Shown: positions 16,909 to 29,785, counted from the first letter of the stretch. The stretch: 60,721 nucleotides of DNA from Bacteroidota bacterium (GCA_013285685.1 JABDHD010000008.1:1-60721); one strand, 5' to 3'. Numbers and translations are program-made. The notes: generated by a model from the letters alone, not told the origin.

Positions 16909-19900
16909 ATGAAAAAATTCCTACTCACAATTGTGTTTATTGGCCTTTTTATCTCCCGGCTTTTCGCCCAGGATCACATTTTATGGATGCAACAGCCCGC
17001 CATCTCACCGGATGGCAACTGGATCGCATTTGAATACAAAGGCAACATCTTTAAAGTGGCTGCAACCGGTGGCCAAGCCATTCCGTTAACCATCAACACC
17101 TCCTACAACGGCTACCCTGTTTGGAGCCATGATGGTAAGTCGATTGCCTTTGCATCCGACCGTTACGGCAATTTCGACGTTTTTATTATGCCCTCAACCG
17201 GCGGCAGCGCGGCAAGGCTTACTTATAACTCCAGCAGGGATATTCCCTACGATTTTTCGCCCGATAATCAAACCGTTTATTTCGGTACCCGCAGGTATGA
17301 TGTGGCTACCTCCGTGCGTTTCCCGGATGATTATTATTTTACCAAACTATACCAGGTGCCGGCAAAAGGCGGCCGCAGCCTGATGGTTAATTCCGCCGGG
17401 ACCGAATATGTGCATTTTAACAAAACAGGCGATAAATTCATCTTCCAGGACCGGAAGGGTTATGAAAACCCATACCGAAAACACCATACTTCAGCGGTAA
17501 CGCGTGATATCTGGATTTATGACGTCAAGGCTAAAAGCTATACAAAAGTTTCACCATTCATTGGTGAAGACAGGGAGCCGGTTTGGGGAGACGGCGATAA
17601 GTTTTACTATCTGAGCGAACGCAACGGCAACCAAAACCTATATGGCTCGTCCGAAGCGGATATTAATAATATTACCCAGTTAACTCATTTTGAAAAGGAC
17701 CCCGTGCGTAACTTGTCCCGCTCGGACAACGGCGTTTTTGCCTTTACACAGGATGGAGAAATATATACACTTAAAGAAGGCGGTCAGCCGCAAAAAGTGG
17801 TAATTTCTATCAGCGCCGATTTTAATAACGACCAGGTAAAACCTATCCCGGTAATGGGCCAGGCCAGCGAGATAGCAGTTTCGCCGGATGGTAAGGAGGT
17901 TGCCTTTGTGTACCGCGGCGAAATATTTGTTACCGCGGTTGATGGCGACGCTACCAAAAGGATCACCAATACGCCCTACCAGGAGCGGATGATCCAGTTT
18001 AGCCCGGATGGCCGCAGCATATTGTACTCGGTGGAGGCGGATAAATCATGGGATATTTATAAGGTATCTATCGCCAACAAAAACGAGCCCTATTTTTATG
18101 CGTCGACCACGCTGACCACCGAACCGGTGATCGCTACGGATAAGGACGAATTCCAGGGCGTATACTCGCCCGACGGGAAAAAGATCGCCTACCTGGAGGA
18201 GCGTAATATCATCAAGGTTTACGATATCGCCTCAAAAACATCAACTACACTATTGCCCGAAGGTGTAAATTACTCCTATGCAGATGGCGACCAATATTTT
18301 ACCTGGTCGCCGGATGGCAAATATCTTTTGGCGCAATCCAGCGAAGGGCATATTTTTAGCAGCCAGGCCGTGCTGATAAAGGCCGATGGCAGCGGGCAGC
18401 GTGTAAACCTTACCCAAAGCGGTTTTAACAACGCTGAACCACAGTTTGGGATGGACGGGAAAATGATGTACTGGTTTAACGACCGTAATGGCATGAAAAA
18501 CCTAAGCCGCGGCAGCCAGTCGGATGTGTTCGGGATGTTTTTTGACAAGGCCGCATGGGATAAATTCAACTTAAGCAAAGATGACCTGGCTTTAAAAGCG
18601 GAGCAGGACAAACGCGACTCGACGGATAAGAAAAAAGACGATAAGAGCAAAAAAGGGAAAGACACTACCAAGGCTAAAGTCCCTGATTTTGTACCCGATT
18701 TGACCAACCTGGACGAACGCACCAAACGCTTAACCATCAGCTCGGCCGATATTGCCGATGCCAAGCTATCCAACGATGGCGAAAAATTATTTTACCTGGC
18801 GCGTTACGAGAGCGGCTATAATCTTTGGCAAACCATGCCGCGCACGGGCGAAACCAAAGTACTGGCGGAACTGAAAGCGCCAAATGGCTCATTGGTGATG
18901 AGTAAGGACGGTAAATCTTTATTCGTACTGGCCGATGGCAATATCATGAAAGTAGGGGTGGATGACGGAAAAGTAACGCCGGTGAAGATAAACGCCAGCA
19001 TGGAATTAAACCCGGTTGCAGAGCGCGCCTATATCTTCGACCATATTTATAAACAGGTTCCTAAAAAACTCTACGACCCAAAACTGCAGGGGGTTGATTG
19101 GAAGTATTACCATGACAACTACGCGCAATTTTTGCCGCACATCAATAACAATTATGATTTTGAAGTGCTGATCAGCGAGTTTTTGGGTGAGCTGAACTCC
19201 TCGCACACCGGCGGCGGCTATGGCCCGCGCTTCCCGGATGGCGACAATACCGCCTCTTTTGGTTTATTATATGACTATTCGGCCGGCGGAAACGGGCTGA
19301 AAGTTGAAGAAGTAATTGCCGGCGGGCCCTTCGATTCGGAACACACGAAAATGAAAAAGGGTTATGTAATCGATAAAATTGACGGTGTTGCCATTACCGA
19401 TGCCGATGATTGGGCAAAGTTGCTGAACCATAAGGCCGGTAAGTTTACCCAGGTGAATTTTCACGACCCGAAGTCAGGAAGCCAATTCCAGGAAACGGTT
19501 AAACCGATGGATGCCGGTATGGAAAGCTATATGCTGCTGTACCACCGCTGGACAAAACGGATGGAATTTTTGACGGACAGCCTCTCCGGCGGAAAAGTTG
19601 GCTACGTACACGTACGCGATATGGACGACCCGAGCTTCCGCGTTACGTTTGATAAAGTTTTGGGCCGGAACATCGACAAGAAAGCATTGATCGTAGATAC
19701 CCGCTTTAACGGCGGCGGCTGGCTGCATGATGACCTGGCTACTTTTTTAAGCGGTAAGCTGTATATGACGCTTCGCCCGCAGGGCAATAAAACCGAAGGC
19801 GGCGAATCCATGAACAAATGGGACAGGCCCAGCTGTGTTTTGATGAGCGAAGGCAACTACTCGGATGCGTTTATGTTCCCCTATATTTATAAAGAACTGA

Positions 19901-20151
19901 AGATTGGCAAGCTGATCGGCATGCCGGTGGCAGGAACGGGCACAGCCGTTTGGTGGGAAGACCAGATTGATAACACGCTTTATTTTGGCATCCCGATGAT
20001 CTCCACCTGGGGCGCGGGCGAAACGGCGCCAACCGAAAACCACCAGCTGGAACCGGATATTAAAGTAGTTAACGAATACAACAAAGTTTTAGCGGGAGAG
20101 GACCAGCAGCTGGAGGCAGCGGTAAAGGAGATGTTGAGCGAGATACAGTAA
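16909..20151 (+). CDS. Tricorn-like S41 family protease
   Basis: 1080 aa, exported (MKKFLLTIVFIGLFISRLFA signal, cut about residue 21). Residues about 25-600 hold WD40-like PD40 beta-propeller repeats (ISPDGNWIAFEYKG, WSHDGKSIAFASDR, FSPDGRSILYSVE, YSPDGKKIAYLEE, WSPDGKYLLAQS) that would form substrate gates. A Lys/Asp-rich linker (KKKDDKSKKGKDTTKAK) follows near residues 575-590. The C-terminal core helical region, a PDZ domain (about 785-860; KVEEVIAGGPFD, KKGYVIDKIDGVAI) and the S41 protease domain come next. The nucleophile is Ser985 in SEGNYSDAF, within the usual oxyanion context. It probably trims peptides in the periplasm. Length matches tricorn homologues. Confidence 0.92.
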   Translation: MKKFLLTIVFIGLFISRLFAQDHILWMQQPAISPDGNWIAFEYKGNIFKVAATGGQAIPLTINTSYNGYPVWSHDGKSIAFASDRYGNFDVFIMPSTGGSAARLTYNSSRDIPYDFSPDNQTVYFGTRRYDVATSVRFPDDYYFTKLYQVPAKGGRSLMVNSAGTEYVHFNKTGDKFIFQDRKGYENPYRKHHTSAVTRDIWIYDVKAKSYTKVSPFIGEDREPVWGDGDKFYYLSERNGNQNLYGSSEADINNITQLTHFEKDPVRNLSRSDNGVFAFTQDGEIYTLKEGGQPQKVVISISADFNNDQVKPIPVMGQASEIAVSPDGKEVAFVYRGEIFVTAVDGDATKRITNTPYQERMIQFSPDGRSILYSVEADKSWDIYKVSIANKNEPYFYASTTLTTEPVIATDKDEFQGVYSPDGKKIAYLEERNIIKVYDIASKTSTTLLPEGVNYSYADGDQYFTWSPDGKYLLAQSSEGHIFSSQAVLIKADGSGQRVNLTQSGFNNAEPQFGMDGKMMYWFNDRNGMKNLSRGSQSDVFGMFFDKAAWDKFNLSKDDLALKAEQDKRDSTDKKKDDKSKKGKDTTKAKVPDFVPDLTNLDERTKRLTISSADIADAKLSNDGEKLFYLARYESGYNLWQTMPRTGETKVLAELKAPNGSLVMSKDGKSLFVLADGNIMKVGVDDGKVTPVKINASMELNPVAERAYIFDHIYKQVPKKLYDPKLQGVDWKYYHDNYAQFLPHINNNYDFEVLISEFLGELNSSHTGGGYGPRFPDGDNTASFGLLYDYSAGGNGLKVEEVIAGGPFDSEHTKMKKGYVIDKIDGVAITDADDWAKLLNHKAGKFTQVNFHDPKSGSQFQETVKPMDAGMESYMLLYHRWTKRMEFLTDSLSGGKVGYVHVRDMDDPSFRVTFDKVLGRNIDKKALIVDTRFNGGGWLHDDLATFLSGKLYMTLRPQGNKTEGGESMNKWDRPSCVLMSEGNYSDAFMFPYIYKELKIGKLIGMPVAGTGTAVWWEDQIDNTLYFGIPMISTWGAGETAPTENHQLEPDIKVVNEYNKVLAGEDQQLEAAVKEMLSEIQ

Positions 20152-20165
20152 CTATTACTGTGGGC

Positions 20166-20250
20166 ATTTCACCGATTTTATTTTTGGGGATTTCACCGAT
20201 TTGAGGATGATTGCACCGATTTTTATTGGGTAAATTCGGTGCAATCATTG
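20166..20250. repeat. TTTCACCGATT-family inverted repeat
   Basis: Direct units ATTTCACCGATT twice, then ATTGCACCGATT, with the inverse AATTCGGTGCAATC, lie between the stops of the convergent genes at 20151 and 20255. A possible two-way terminator. Confidence 0.8.
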
Positions 20251-20254
20251 CTAT

Positions 20255-21196
20255 TTAACCCGCACGTATTTCGTCCCTAACGGCTATATTTCTGCTAAGC
20301 AGGTCCTGTTTTAAAGTGCGGAAATCTCTTCCCCACAAAGTTGCTGCTGGAAAAAAATTAGTTTTAAAGTCGTTAGTTATTACGATCACACAATTTGGCC
20401 ATTTGTCTTGCTGTTCAAAAACAACCTCTTTTATGTCTGTTAACCGATATAGCTTTTTTACCCAAAAAAAGTTATGGTTTCTTACAATCAGATAATTATC
20501 CGAAACACCTACGTAATATAAAAAATAAGAAAGCCCAAAAAATGCCAGGCACGCGAAAGAGGATATAAAAATCAACCCGACCGGATGGCTGATGTTTTTA
20601 ATCGCAGCATAACCAAGTCCGGCAAGGATCATCCACAGCATTATCCCCCTGAAGTTTAAGAGTTGAAATCTCTTGTAAAACAAAAAATTTTCATTTTTTG
20701 CCTCGGCAGGATCGGGGTTTTCAACTGTAGCCGGTACGTTTTTAGCTTTATCGATAACGCGGTATTTAATAAACAGCTTGATCTGCCAAAGATTGCTGTA
20801 CAGATCGTCGATCATATAAAACGTCTTGCCATCCTTAAATTTAAGCGTCATCGCTTCCTTTTCGTAAAAAAATAAAAAGCCTGCTTTGCCGTTAAGCGTA
20901 ATTTTATCAATGTCTGCCCATTGATAGGTCACTTTGTTGTTGAATGTGATACTATACTCATCGACAGATATACCGGGCGAACGTTTTATCAGCCGGTAGA
21001 AAAGGTAAACCATCAATGCAATTATTCCGCAGAACATCGGCAGCAGCCCATAATTCCTGGTTTCGAATTCCGGACTTTGGTATAAATGGATAAACAAACC
21101 AATCGTCATGAATCCAAGTAACAGGCAAAGGAGGCTGGCCACTGCCAGGTAAAAATAAAAACCAAAGAAACTTCTTTTACTTACTATAGGTGTCAT
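20255..21196 (-). CDS. Hypothetical membrane protein with two PH-like modules
   Basis: 313 aa. The layout is repeated twice: two hydrophobic segments (about residues 12-35 and 47-65, then about 183-200 and 205-230) each followed by a soluble beta-rich part reading like a bacterial PH domain (ISVDEYSITFNNKVTYQWADI; VSDNYLIVRNHNFFWVKKLY). The two halves therefore look like an ancient internal duplication. It is the last of three co-directional genes (22661 down to 20255) with tiny gaps. Function unknown. Confidence 0.7.
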   Translation of the reverse strand: MTPIVSKRSFFGFYFYLAVASLLCLLLGFMTIGLFIHLYQSPEFETRNYGLLPMFCGIIALMVYLFYRLIKRSPGISVDEYSITFNNKVTYQWADIDKITLNGKAGFLFFYEKEAMTLKFKDGKTFYMIDDLYSNLWQIKLFIKYRVIDKAKNVPATVENPDPAEAKNENFLFYKRFQLLNFRGIMLWMILAGLGYAAIKNISHPVGLIFISSFACLAFFGLSYFLYYVGVSDNYLIVRNHNFFWVKKLYRLTDIKEVVFEQQDKWPNCVIVITNDFKTNFFPAATLWGRDFRTLKQDLLSRNIAVRDEIRAG

Positions 21197-21203
21197 AATG
21201 TGA

Positions 21204-22160
21204 TTAGTCAGCCTTATACCCTTTATGTACGATCAAAAAGCTCGCCCTTTCTGTTTTGTGAAAAGGAATATCCCAGGTACCCTGGTAAGTTACTTTGGCC
21301 GGCAACAGCTCGCCGCCGGCTTTGGTGAGCTCGATGTTCATCTTGACGTCGAAGCTGAAAAATAGATTGCTATAGGTGAGGTCGACATAACGGCCGAGTA
21401 TCTGGAAGGTACGGGTATCAAAAATGGTGGTCAGTTCTTTGATCACCACATCATTATCGGCCGTGCTCGGTTTTCGCACAACCCTGAAACGGTAAACAGG
21501 AATTGAATCCAGGTATTTACCCCGAGCAAACTGGTACAGGTAATACTGCCGCATATCCTTTGAAAATATCTCCGATTTACTGCTGATAAATGGTATCCCC
21601 GTAACCTTATGGCCGGGCGCGAAGATGAGCATTTTCAGCTTGTCCCTATAAGTCTCGTTTTTGGTGTTCGATCCGGGAGGCTCAGGGCCTTTTACAAAAT
21701 CGGAATTATAGGCATTGTTAAAAATATAGTCGAACATCTCCACCGTATATAGCTGGTATTTGCCGTTGGATTTATAGATGGAACCGCTGTCGCGTTTGGC
21801 CAGGTATTCGGTTTTATGGCTATTGCCAATATGGCTGTATTGTATTTTCCGGTAGATTTTGCCGTTTACCCGGTTCTTTTTATCGTAACTGTAAATGCGG
21901 TTTTCGGCCACGAAGGTGAAACGTTTCATATCCCGGAAAGCTTTATAGAAACCGGTATCGGCCAGTACCGCATCAATAAAATCCTGGGCGTTTAAATGAT
22001 GTGAACGAATGTTTACAGCGGAATCAATTACAATGGTAAGGATGGTATCGGGGTTGAAGCGTTTGGTCTGCTGGGCGGAGGAGCAGAAACTTGTAAATAG
22101 AATAAAAAGGAACAGTAAAAGTTTCTTCACGAATGTCTGCTGATCTGTTAAATAATACAT
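21204..22160 (-). CDS. Hypothetical exported protein, 318 aa
   Basis: I do not recognise the family. From the ATG at 22160 the first ten residues (MYYLTDQQTF) precede a clear signal peptide VKKLLLFLFILFTSFCSSA. A GTG at codon 11 (22130) would start exactly at that signal and may be the real start. The mature part is beta-rich with many Tyr/Lys (RIYSYDKKNRVNGKIYRKIQ, TTIFDTRTFQILGRYVDLTY), perhaps a periplasmic or outer-membrane protein. It directly abuts the stop of 22161-22661 and is 7 nt from 20255-21196, so the three form an operon. Confidence 0.65.
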   Translation of the reverse strand: MYYLTDQQTFVKKLLLFLFILFTSFCSSAQQTKRFNPDTILTIVIDSAVNIRSHHLNAQDFIDAVLADTGFYKAFRDMKRFTFVAENRIYSYDKKNRVNGKIYRKIQYSHIGNSHKTEYLAKRDSGSIYKSNGKYQLYTVEMFDYIFNNAYNSDFVKGPEPPGSNTKNETYRDKLKMLIFAPGHKVTGIPFISSKSEIFSKDMRQYYLYQFARGKYLDSIPVYRFRVVRKPSTADNDVVIKELTTIFDTRTFQILGRYVDLTYSNLFFSFDVKMNIELTKAGGELLPAKVTYQGTWDIPFHKTERASFLIVHKGYKAD

Positions 22161-22661
22161 CTAATTCTGTCCGATCGTTGGCTTTACATATATTTGCCCA
22201 TTTTTATAGATAATATCGTAGAGGTATATAGCTTTAATCAAAGGCACAGAATCACAGTTTGAACTGCGTGCAATTTCGAAACTTTTCGATTTTGAAGTTT
22301 CTTTAAATAAACCTGATGTTTCTTTTATTCTAAAAAATACGGTATAGCGATTGTAATTAATATAGCCAAAATCGTCGCGTTTCCCATTTTTAATGTTGCT
22401 TATCGTGCAGTCTACCAGTTGATTGTCGTCAGATATTATCGTAAAAAAAAGGGAGGTATCGCGTGGGTCTTTTAGAATGCCGATTAAAACCTTGTTGTTT
22501 GTTGAGTCAGACACTGGTCTGATCCTAAATAAGGTATCCAGAAAAGCATTTATTATATGACCTTCCTTTAACAAGGGCATTTTAACGTCAATCGTCGTTT
22601 GACCTAGGCCGACATTCAAATAACCAAAAATAATAATTAACAGAATTATTATTGCTTTCAT
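22161..22661 (-). CDS. Hypothetical exported protein, 166 aa
   Basis: First gene of a three-gene minus-strand operon. A signal peptide (MKAIIILLIIIFGYLNVGLG, cut about residue 20) precedes an unrecognised soluble domain (FLDTLFRIRPVSDSTNNKV, GYINYNRYTVFFRIKETSGL). The amino-acid style suggests a periplasmic beta-rich protein. Its stop codon abuts the next start, indicating coupling. Function unknown. Confidence 0.65.
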   Translation of the reverse strand: MKAIIILLIIIFGYLNVGLGQTTIDVKMPLLKEGHIINAFLDTLFRIRPVSDSTNNKVLIGILKDPRDTSLFFTIISDDNQLVDCTISNIKNGKRDDFGYINYNRYTVFFRIKETSGLFKETSKSKSFEIARSSNCDSVPLIKAIYLYDIIYKNGQIYVKPTIGQN

Positions 22662-22690
22662 TTTGAGCCTGCCTAAATTATAGCTTAACG

Positions 22691-23875
22691 TTAGTTCCCC
22701 AATTGCTTTAAAGCCAAATACGCCATCAACCCGGTACTTATTTTAAACGCATTCTCCTCCACATCAAACGTAGGCGTATGTACGGAAGAAACAATACCCC
22801 GGCTTTCATTACGCGTGCCCAAACGGTAAAAGCAAGAGTCGGCAACTTGCGAGTAATAGGCAAAATCTTCGGCAGCCATCCAGATATCCAGGTCGAGCAC
22901 GTTTTCTTTGCCCAAATAATCCACGGCATGGCTGCGGGTTGCGGCGGTCAGTTTTTCTTCGTTGATAAGGAATGGGTAGCCCCGCATGATATTAAATTCG
23001 CAGCTGCCGCCCATGGCTTCGGCAATGCCTTCGGCCATTTTTTTCATGCGGCGGTGGGCTTCTTCGCGCCATTTTTCATCCATCGTGCGGAAGGTACCTT
23101 CCAGGTAAACTTCGTTGGGGATAACGTTGGTGGCGCCGTTGGCGATCACTTTACCAAACGATAATACCGATGGATTTTTCGGATCGGCGAAGCGGCTTAC
23201 TACTTGCTGCAGCGCGACTAATATTTGTGCGGTTATCATTACCGGATCGATATTCATCTGCGGCTGTGCGCCGTGGCCGCCTTTGCCGCGTACGGTAACG
23301 TATATCTCATCCGTTGATGCCATATATTTCCCTGCCCTGAAGCCAACCTTGCCGGCATCGATCAATGGCATTACGTGCTGGCCCAGCACCGCCTGCGGCT
23401 TTGGATTTTCCAGCACGCCTTCTTTGATCATCAGGCTGGCGCCACCGGGCAGTTTTTCTTCGGCAGGCTGAAAGATCAGCTTAATCGTCCCGCCAAACTG
23501 ACTTTTTAAGCCAGTTAAAATTTTTGCCGTACCCAATAATGACGAAGTGTGCGCATCATGGCCGCAGGCATGCATCACCCCTGTATTTTGCGACTTATAG
23601 GGCACTTCATTTGCTTCGGTAATAGGCAGTGCGTCCATGTCAGCTCTTAAAGCGACCACGTTACCTGACTGCTTTTCTCCCCTGATCAATGCAACCAGGC
23701 CATTGTCGGCCATTCTTTGATAAGTAAGGCCCAATTCATCCAGCTTGCCGGCAATAAAAGCCGAGGTGTTTGTCTCGTGAAAAGAAAGCTCGGGATTAGC
23801 ATGCAAATGACGGCGGTTAGCCACCACATCATTAAAGATATCCTGTGAAAGCTGTTGTATTTGCTCTTTGATCAT
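22691..23875 (-). CDS. M20-family amidohydrolase (N-acyl amino acid hydrolase type)
   Basis: 394 aa, cytoplasmic. Typical of the IAA-amino acid/hippurate/N-acetyldiaminopimelate hydrolase subgroup: RRHLHANPELSFHE, ALRADMDALPI, the metal-binding MHACGHDAHTSSLLG (residues about 103-117), the catalytic QPAEE (about 138-142), and a dimerisation domain in the middle (GKGGHGAQPQMNIDPV). The C-terminal metal ligand His lies in SSVHTPTFD. It cleaves N-acyl groups from amino acids using two divalent metals; the substrate cannot be fixed from sequence. It overlaps the SPOR gene upstream by 4 nt (ATGA), so the pair is coupled. Confidence 0.93.
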   Translation of the reverse strand: MIKEQIQQLSQDIFNDVVANRRHLHANPELSFHETNTSAFIAGKLDELGLTYQRMADNGLVALIRGEKQSGNVVALRADMDALPITEANEVPYKSQNTGVMHACGHDAHTSSLLGTAKILTGLKSQFGGTIKLIFQPAEEKLPGGASLMIKEGVLENPKPQAVLGQHVMPLIDAGKVGFRAGKYMASTDEIYVTVRGKGGHGAQPQMNIDPVMITAQILVALQQVVSRFADPKNPSVLSFGKVIANGATNVIPNEVYLEGTFRTMDEKWREEAHRRMKKMAEGIAEAMGGSCEFNIMRGYPFLINEEKLTAATRSHAVDYLGKENVLDLDIWMAAEDFAYYSQVADSCFYRLGTRNESRGIVSSVHTPTFDVEENAFKISTGLMAYLALKQLGN

Positions 23876-24315
23876 TCGGCGTTGTCGGATTTGGGGGGAT
23901 TTATCTTGGTGGGTATAATAAAAAACGAACTGAACATGCCGTTTAATTCGCTTTGCAGCTTTTGGGCTTCTAATCTCGTTCTGAAATCACCGACCTGCAC
24001 TTTAAAGTTTGGTTCGACGTAGGAAATATAAGTAGGTATTTCAGGGAATTCGTTTGTAAACTTTGCCTGGGCGTCATAAGCGGCCTGGCGGCTGGAGCCA
24101 AAGTAAATCTGGAGCCGGAACCCGTTGGAACTGGCTTCGCCGCCGCTTGCAATTGTTTTATTTAGATAGGGCCGGCGGGCAATTAGCGTATCAATGAGCG
24201 GGTCTTTTATAACTTCAACCTTACCGCGCGTTTGTGCAACGGAAACCTGGGGTGCAAAAAAAATGCAGCAAAATAACAGGCCTAACGAAGCGATGTATAT
24301 TGCTGCTTTGCTCAT
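23872..24315 (-). CDS. SPOR-domain exported protein
   Basis: 147 aa. The signal peptide or anchor is at residues about 1-27 (LGLLFCCIFFAPQVSVAQ). A SPOR domain (about 63-140: GFRLQIYFGSSRQAAYDAQ, FKVQVGDFRTRLEAQKLQSE) binds denuded septal peptidoglycan glycan strands in other bacteria. Translation is coupled to the downstream M20 hydrolase through a 4-nt overlap. Its likely site is the periplasm at the division septum. Confidence 0.88.
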   Translation of the reverse strand: MSKAAIYIASLGLLFCCIFFAPQVSVAQTRGKVEVIKDPLIDTLIARRPYLNKTIASGGEASSNGFRLQIYFGSSRQAAYDAQAKFTNEFPEIPTYISYVEPNFKVQVGDFRTRLEAQKLQSELNGMFSSFFIIPTKINPPKSDNAE

Positions 24316-24333
24316 AATGCACTGGTTTCAATA

Positions 24334-24425
24334 CTTGTCATTGCGAGCGCAGCGTGGCAATCGCGAATCGTGCACTGCGGGAATGCAAAGCGACGAGGTT
24401 GCCGCGCTGCGCTCGCAATGACAAG
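24334..24425. repeat. Dispersed inverted repeat (TGTCATTGCGAG type)
   Basis: Perfect 21-bp arms (24334-24354 and 24405-24425) start with CTTGTCATTGCGAGCGCAGC and its inverse, with a 50-bp GC-rich middle that is partly self-complementary (GGCAATCGCG / GGTTGCCGCG). It lies just upstream of the SPOR gene start and just after the secA stop, on a run of same-strand genes. This resembles the widespread CATTGCGAGG repeats of many bacteria. Confidence 0.85.
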
Positions 24426-24444
24426 CTGGTGGAGGTGGAAACAC

Positions 24445-27750
<3,306 letters not shown>

Positions 27751-28048
27751 GTTAATCGTATATGGTGGCCATTACTCAAACATTGCGCCACAGCGCAGGT
27801 CGAGTCATAATGGCAGGCAAAGGTAGTGTTTTTATTTTTTTTGATTACACTGATTTGATTCTGATTTCACTGATTAAATTACGGTTGGGTTGATAGCTTA
27901 GGGACTCAGACGGCACCAATAAAAAAAACTTTAACCGAATGAATGAAAATTCACGAGGCCAAAGGAATGTTTATTTTTGAATGTTAAAACCTATCAGATT
28001 AAAATCGGTGAAATCAATCAATAATCGGTGAAATCCAAGAAAATAAAA
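27751..28048. other. Intergenic region with secA promoter and TTTCACCGATT-type repeats
   Basis: On the minus strand TACCTTTG (27818-27825) matches the Bacteroidota -7 box and would drive secA. Degenerate repeat units (GATTACACTGATTTGATT, GATTTCACTGATT from 27842; AATCGGTGAAATC twice at 28002-28036) form an inverted pair across about 190 bp. Confidence 0.6.
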
Positions 28049-28933
28049 TCATTTATCCTGCGCATTCATAATAGCGCCAACTATCTTTCCATAGGCAAGC
28101 ACACCCACAGCGGCAACCGATATTTTTTTCTTCCAGTTAACATAGCGGTCATTGATAAAATTATCCCAATTATAGCCGTTGAGCTGGGCGCGGCCAAGCG
28201 AGATGCAGGGCTCGGTAATTTTTGTGGTATGCCACCAACCCGAAGGGAACAGGAGGGTTTCGCCTTCTTCCAGCGTAAACTCAATCGGGCGCGCCTGTTT
28301 AAAAAGCGGGAATTTTTCGTAATCGGGATTAAGGAAATTCACCTGCGAAAATTTCGGGTTATCAGGGAAAGGATACATGCTGGGCGTTTGATCAGGCGGG
28401 TACATAATAAACACCTTCGAGCCATATAGCTGTGTGATCTGCGTATGCATAAACAAAGCATCGAAATGCAGGTAAGGAAAACTGGAGCCCGCGCCGCCTA
28501 AAAATATTTCGTAAACGGTGGTACCCTGCAGCAGCTTTTTCGGCATCAGCTTATGATTGATGCGGTCGACGTTGCCATAGATGATTTCCGGCTGAAAGTC
28601 CTCCATAAACTCGGGGAAAACCTTTTTTACATCAAAATTATACGGGTATGGGGCAGGGTTTTCGGCTGATGATGTTAACATCTGGTCGATGAAATCGCCC
28701 ATGTTATAGTTAACCCCATTAATATTTTTGTTGATGTGCGAATAATGTTCCTTAAACCATGCAGGGGTAAATTTCCCCATTGCTTTCCAGTCCTTCGCGG
28801 CATCGGTAAGTACCACCGGGCGCGATTTTTTTACATATTCATTGATGAATTCTCCGTGCGACAAATTGGTGCGCCTGTCCACGCCGGCAACTTGTTTGGG
28901 CCTTGGTTTAACCTGCAATTCTTCAGTTAGCAT
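28049..28933 (-). CDS. JmjC/cupin-8-like Fe(II) oxygenase-family protein
   Basis: 294 aa, soluble. The region KKSRPVVLTDAAKDWKAMGK and the double-stranded beta-helix core match cupin-like (cupin_8) proteins related to FIH-type asparaginyl/histidyl hydroxylases and tRNA wybutosine-type JmjC enzymes. Iron ligands are visible: His156 and Asp158 in LHFDALFMH, and distal His235 in FPSGWWHTT; Lys173 (GSKVFIMYPP) is placed to hold 2-oxoglutarate. It is therefore likely an active protein or RNA hydroxylase. The target is unknown and no partner gene is adjacent. The C-terminus adds a short hydrophobic helix (KISVAAVGVLAYGKIVGAIM). Confidence 0.85.
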   Translation of the reverse strand: MLTEELQVKPRPKQVAGVDRRTNLSHGEFINEYVKKSRPVVLTDAAKDWKAMGKFTPAWFKEHYSHINKNINGVNYNMGDFIDQMLTSSAENPAPYPYNFDVKKVFPEFMEDFQPEIIYGNVDRINHKLMPKKLLQGTTVYEIFLGGAGSSFPYLHFDALFMHTQITQLYGSKVFIMYPPDQTPSMYPFPDNPKFSQVNFLNPDYEKFPLFKQARPIEFTLEEGETLLFPSGWWHTTKITEPCISLGRAQLNGYNWDNFINDRYVNWKKKISVAAVGVLAYGKIVGAIMNAQDK

Positions 28934-29070
28934 GTTCCTTTAGTTTAAGTAGGATCAGAAAATTGGCCGCAAATTCCCGGTTTTTTAAACGGAATTAACA
29001 AACCTTAACAGGCCTTATACGAAAGGTTTTGTCAAAAGTTCAGGGTTCAAATTCAAAAATCAGCCACTGC

Positions 29071-29263
<193 letters not shown>

Positions 29264-29266
29264 CCC

Positions 29267-29785
29267 CTACTCCTCCCCCGGCTCGCTGTTTTCCTCGTCG
29301 TCCTCATCGTCAAAATCCTCAAAAAAGCGATCCTCGTCAAACATCAGGTCTTCCAGTTTTTCCTGCTCGGGCGTACTGGTATCAAAACGGATTGCCCAGT
29401 TATCCGGAATGTCGTAGGTTTTATCAAAGCCCCTTATCCACTCATTAAAAACAATGCGGAACTCGTCCACCTTTTCGCGCATCAGGTCAACATAATCTTC
29501 TTCATTGATCTCCACCATCGATGCGAAGGAAACGGCATTAAACATATCCTGAACCGCAAGCTTGATCAATACGGCGTTTTGCATCCGCAGCGAATACAAG
29601 CCGCCGCCTTCCGCACCTGCTATTTTTGCCTGCACCAGCGCAGCATTACTAAGCATCTGTACGGCAAGATGTTCCTTCATCTCGTCTTCTTTCAGCGCAT
29701 CGGCAATTATTTCGGCCAAATCAAAAAGCTCCTGGGCTTTTCTATAGACCGGTATTTTTTCCCATTTTTCTAATCGGCGAGACAT
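29267..29785 (-). CDS. Hypothetical helical protein with acidic tail, 172 aa
   Basis: All-helical and soluble (WEKIPVYRKAQELFDLAEII, HLAVQMLSNAALVQAKIAGA, YSLRMQNAVLIKLAVQDMF), giving a four-helix-bundle impression, followed by a very acidic C-terminus (FFEDFDDEDDEENSEPGEE). I recognise no named domain, though similar proteins seem usual in Bacteroidota. The start at 29785 is supported by a TATCTTTG box 22 nt upstream. The gene is divergent from purD across an inverted minisatellite, and its stop touches a microsatellite. Confidence 0.7.
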   Translation of the reverse strand: MSRRLEKWEKIPVYRKAQELFDLAEIIADALKEDEMKEHLAVQMLSNAALVQAKIAGAEGGGLYSLRMQNAVLIKLAVQDMFNAVSFASMVEINEEDYVDLMREKVDEFRIVFNEWIRGFDKTYDIPDNWAIRFDTSTPEQEKLEDLMFDEDRFFEDFDDEDDEENSEPGEE

